Assembly: GCA_005884825.1 (NCBI GenBank)
Contig: VAZT01000289.1
Span: 1 to 8,043, forward strand
From: Alphaproteobacteria bacterium
GTDB taxonomy: Bacteria > Pseudomonadota > Alphaproteobacteria > ATCC43930 > CGMCC-115725
Direction of reading: 5' to 3'
Length of the DNA stretch: 8,043 nucleotides
Part shown: piece after piece, positions 6,691 to 8,043 of the stretch
How positions within the stretch are numbered: position 1 is the stretch's first letter
How the letters are laid out: the number at the start of each line of letters is the position of its first letter
The notes under the pieces: generated by a model
What the model saw: the letters and a program-made list of their open reading frames with translations, nothing else
What the model was told of the DNA's origin: nothing
Database searches by the model: none
Program-made: the position numbers and the translations under genes

Positions 6691-7197
6691 ATGCGCGCCG
6701 CCGCCCTTTTGCTGACCTTGGCTCTCGCCGCCGGCTGCGCTCCCGAGAGCGGGTTGGCGCCCTTGCCGACGCATCAAGTCAGCGCCCGCTTCCCGCCCGG
6801 CGGTGTCGTCAACAGCATCGAAATCGATGCGGTCGACCGGCTGCCGCTGCGCACCGCTGAGCTGGTCTCGCCCGACGGCCAGGCGACGCCGGCTTCGTAT
6901 CTCCATGTCAACCCGTCCCCGAGCGTCACGTTTTACCAAAGACAGATCGATACCCCCTATGAAGGCAACATTTTCGGCATCGGCAACCTCGCTCCGGTTC
7001 CTGCCGTGGTGACCGGCGCACCGCAGGGCGATGCGCAATTTCTGGCGATGGTCTCGACCGCCTCGATCCCGGTGCCCGACGAAATCGAATATCGCCGCGA
7101 CTGGCGCAGCTACCGCATCTTTCTCAGTTTCGGCGATCTCGCCGGCGAAGTCGAAAGGCGAGTCCTGCCCGCTCCCGAGCCACCGACGAAGGGCTAG
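6691..7197 (+). CDS. small predicted lipoprotein, function unknown
   Basis: This 168-residue protein has a short hydrophobic signal (residues 2-15, rich in Ala and Leu) ending LAAGC, so Cys16 is a likely lipidation site. Ala17 at +2 would suit outer-membrane sorting. The remainder has no transmembrane segment and no motif I can name. Visible landmarks are PPGGVVNSIEIDAVDRLPLR at 36-55, a run with alternating beta-like character at 80-100 (TFYQRQIDTPYEGNIFGIGN), and a basic-aromatic RRDWRSYRIFLSF at about 135-147. It begins 22 bases after the S41 protease stop on the same strand, so the two are probably cotranscribed, and it may be a substrate or partner of the protease (inference). No clear Shine-Dalgarno is visible (GGGGTTTGG before the ATG). 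Codon use looks like that of its neighbours. Its stop lies five bases from the stop of convergent folE. Confidence 0.75.
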   Translation: MRAAALLLTLALAAGCAPESGLAPLPTHQVSARFPPGGVVNSIEIDAVDRLPLRTAELVSPDGQATPASYLHVNPSPSVTFYQRQIDTPYEGNIFGIGNLAPVPAVVTGAPQGDAQFLAMVSTASIPVPDEIEYRRDWRSYRIFLSFGDLAGEVERRVLPAPEPPTKG

Positions 7198-7202
7198 CGG
7201 AC

Positions 7203-7859
7203 TCAGACGTTGTCGAGCTTGGCGCCGCCGGGGGTGCCGATCATCGACAGCACCTCGCGGCGGCTGAGCGGGTCATCGCGGAATGCGCCGAGCATCCGGC
7301 TGGTCACCATTGTGACGCCAGGCTTGTGCACGCCGCGAGTGGTCATGCATTGATGGGCCGCCTCGATCACCACTGCGACCCCCTTGGGCTGCAACACCTC
7401 GTCGAGCGTGTTGGCGATCTGCGCCGTCATTTTTTCCTGAATCTGCAAACGTTTGGCAAAGACTTCGACAAGCCGCGCGAGCTTTGAAATGCCGACCACT
7501 CGCCTGTTGGGCAGGTAGGCGACGTGCACCTTGCCGATAATCGGCGCGATGTGGTGCTCGCAATGCGATTCGAAACGGATGTCCTTCAGCGCGACGATTT
7601 CGTCGTAACCATCGGTTTCCTCAAAGGTGCGCTGCAGCAGCGCTACCGGATCCACGCCATACCCGCTGAAGAACTCCTCGTAAGAGCGCACGACGCGGTC
7701 GGGAGTGCCGAGCAGCCCTTCACGGCTAGGATCGTCGCCGGCCCAGCGCAGCAGGGTGCGAACCGCGTCCAAGGCTTCCTCGCGGGTCGGCTGCCGCGCC
7801 GGGACGGGCTGGAGAGATTGTTCGGATCGGGACACGGACGGGGCGAAAGCTCGCGGCAT
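7203..7859 (-). CDS. folE: GTP cyclohydrolase I
   Basis: This enzyme converts GTP to 7,8-dihydroneopterin triphosphate, the first step of tetrahydrofolate and pterin synthesis, as a cytoplasmic homodecamer of the FolE (type IA) family. Numbering from the chosen start, SHCEHHIAP carries the zinc ligands Cys100 and His103, and QCMTTRGVHKPG supplies the third ligand, Cys171. Other conserved stretches are LLGTPDRV near residue 50, KVHVAYLP, VVGISKLARLVEVFAKRLQIQE and TSRMLGAFRDD. The zinc Cys residues are all present, so it is the metal-dependent type and looks intact. I choose the ATG at 7859 (218 residues) because AAGAGAAG precedes it at reasonable spacing. A GTG at 7910 would add 17 residues but has a poor site. 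The N-terminal ~25 residues are variable and low in conservation. The apaG end lies upstream on the same strand, and the gene converges with the small lipoprotein gene. Confidence 0.95.
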   Translation of the reverse strand: MPRAFAPSVSRSEQSLQPVPARQPTREEALDAVRTLLRWAGDDPSREGLLGTPDRVVRSYEEFFSGYGVDPVALLQRTFEETDGYDEIVALKDIRFESHCEHHIAPIIGKVHVAYLPNRRVVGISKLARLVEVFAKRLQIQEKMTAQIANTLDEVLQPKGVAVVIEAAHQCMTTRGVHKPGVTMVTSRMLGAFRDDPLSRREVLSMIGTPGGAKLDNV

Positions 7860-7911
7860 CAGTGCTTCTCTTGTTTGTGGGGGCTTCAATTGCTCGTTGG
7901 AAAGGCTCACC

Positions 7912-7940
7912 GGCGGGAACGCGATGCGAAGCGCCCCGCC
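7912..7940 (-). terminator. possible hairpin between apaG and folE
   Basis: GGCGGG (7912-7917) pairs with CCCGCC (7935-7940), and an inner CGC/GCG pairing (7920-7922 with 7931-7933) is possible. It sits seven bases beyond the apaG stop on the - strand. There is no U-run. It could end apaG transcription or lie in the folE leader. Confidence 0.3.
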
Positions 7941-7946
7941 ATGCGG

Positions 7947-8043
7947 TCAGTTGAGCCGGACCGGCTGATGGGGGCTGTCGAGCGAGAACGCGGGAATGCG
8001 GACCGAGAAGCTGTCGCCGCCTCTCGTTTCCATCTCATACGTC
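7947..8043 (-). CDS. apaG: ApaG-family protein, C-terminal end (5' part outside window)
   Basis: Only the last 31 codons and a TGA stop are in the window. The visible peptide has YEMETRGGDSFSVRIPAFSL at its start and closes with DSPHQPVRLN. This matches the end of ApaG/DUF525 beta-sandwich proteins, where a Y-M stretch is followed by a short acidic turn, F-x-V-x-IPxFxLDSP and a Leu-Asn C-terminus. ApaG is a small protein of about 130 residues linked to magnesium/cobalt phenotypes in enterobacteria; its molecular role is poorly defined. The stop lies 87 bases upstream of the chosen folE start on the same strand. The short fragment limits certainty, but the IPAFSLDSP motif is distinctive. Confidence 0.8.
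   Translation of the reverse strand, partial: TYEMETRGGDSFSVRIPAFSLDSPHQPVRLN

Noticed and set aside
1..8043. CRISPR arrays, tRNA/rRNA genes, insertion sequences, toxin-antitoxin or phage defence genes
   Set aside because: No regular direct repeats, no cloverleaf or rRNA stretch, no terminal inverted repeats or transposase, and all substantial frames are explained by metabolic or envelope proteins.

Overview
The window is high-GC bacterial chromosome from a probable alphaproteobacterium, possibly of the Hyphomicrobiales/Rhizobiales. The evidence is the dense codon-biased gene packing, the folE-apaG pair, and a REP-like GC-rich palindrome of the kind common in rhizobial genomes. The taxonomic placement is inference. 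There is no RNA gene, CRISPR array, transposase, phage gene or toxin-antitoxin pair that I can support. The content is metabolic and envelope-related, and I did not find a clear new multi-gene defence or mobile system.

Positions 1-2294 (+ strand) hold the C-terminal part of a TetR/AcrR-type regulator, an alpha/beta hydrolase and a luciferase-like flavin monooxygenase. They look like one operon. The regulator runs into the hydrolase with no in-frame stop, although the hydrolase has its own strong ribosome binding site. The hydrolase and monooxygenase overlap by four bases (GTGA). A monooxygenase paired with a hydrolase suggests oxidation followed by ester or lactone cleavage of a small organic compound, under TetR control. 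The substrate cannot be read from the sequence.

Positions 2295-2396 are intergenic and carry an imperfect GC-rich hairpin. Positions 2397-4273 (- strand) encode a GMC-family FAD oxidoreductase followed, with a four-base ATGA overlap, by a small eight-cysteine protein with an N-terminal hydrophobic segment. A 118-bp divergent spacer separates them from a nitroreductase-family protein on the + strand (4392-5222). Regulator, hydrolase and three redox enzymes side by side give a catabolic or detoxification flavour to the first 5.2 kb.

Positions 5310-7197 (+ strand) encode a CtpA-type S41 serine protease with a PDZ domain and a probable lipoprotein signal, then a small predicted lipoprotein of unknown function 22 bases downstream. 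Together they look like a cell-envelope unit. The last 850 bases, on the - strand, carry folE (GTP cyclohydrolase I, folate/pterin synthesis) and, upstream of it and cut by the window edge, the last 31 codons of apaG. The lipoprotein gene and folE converge with only five bases between their stop codons.
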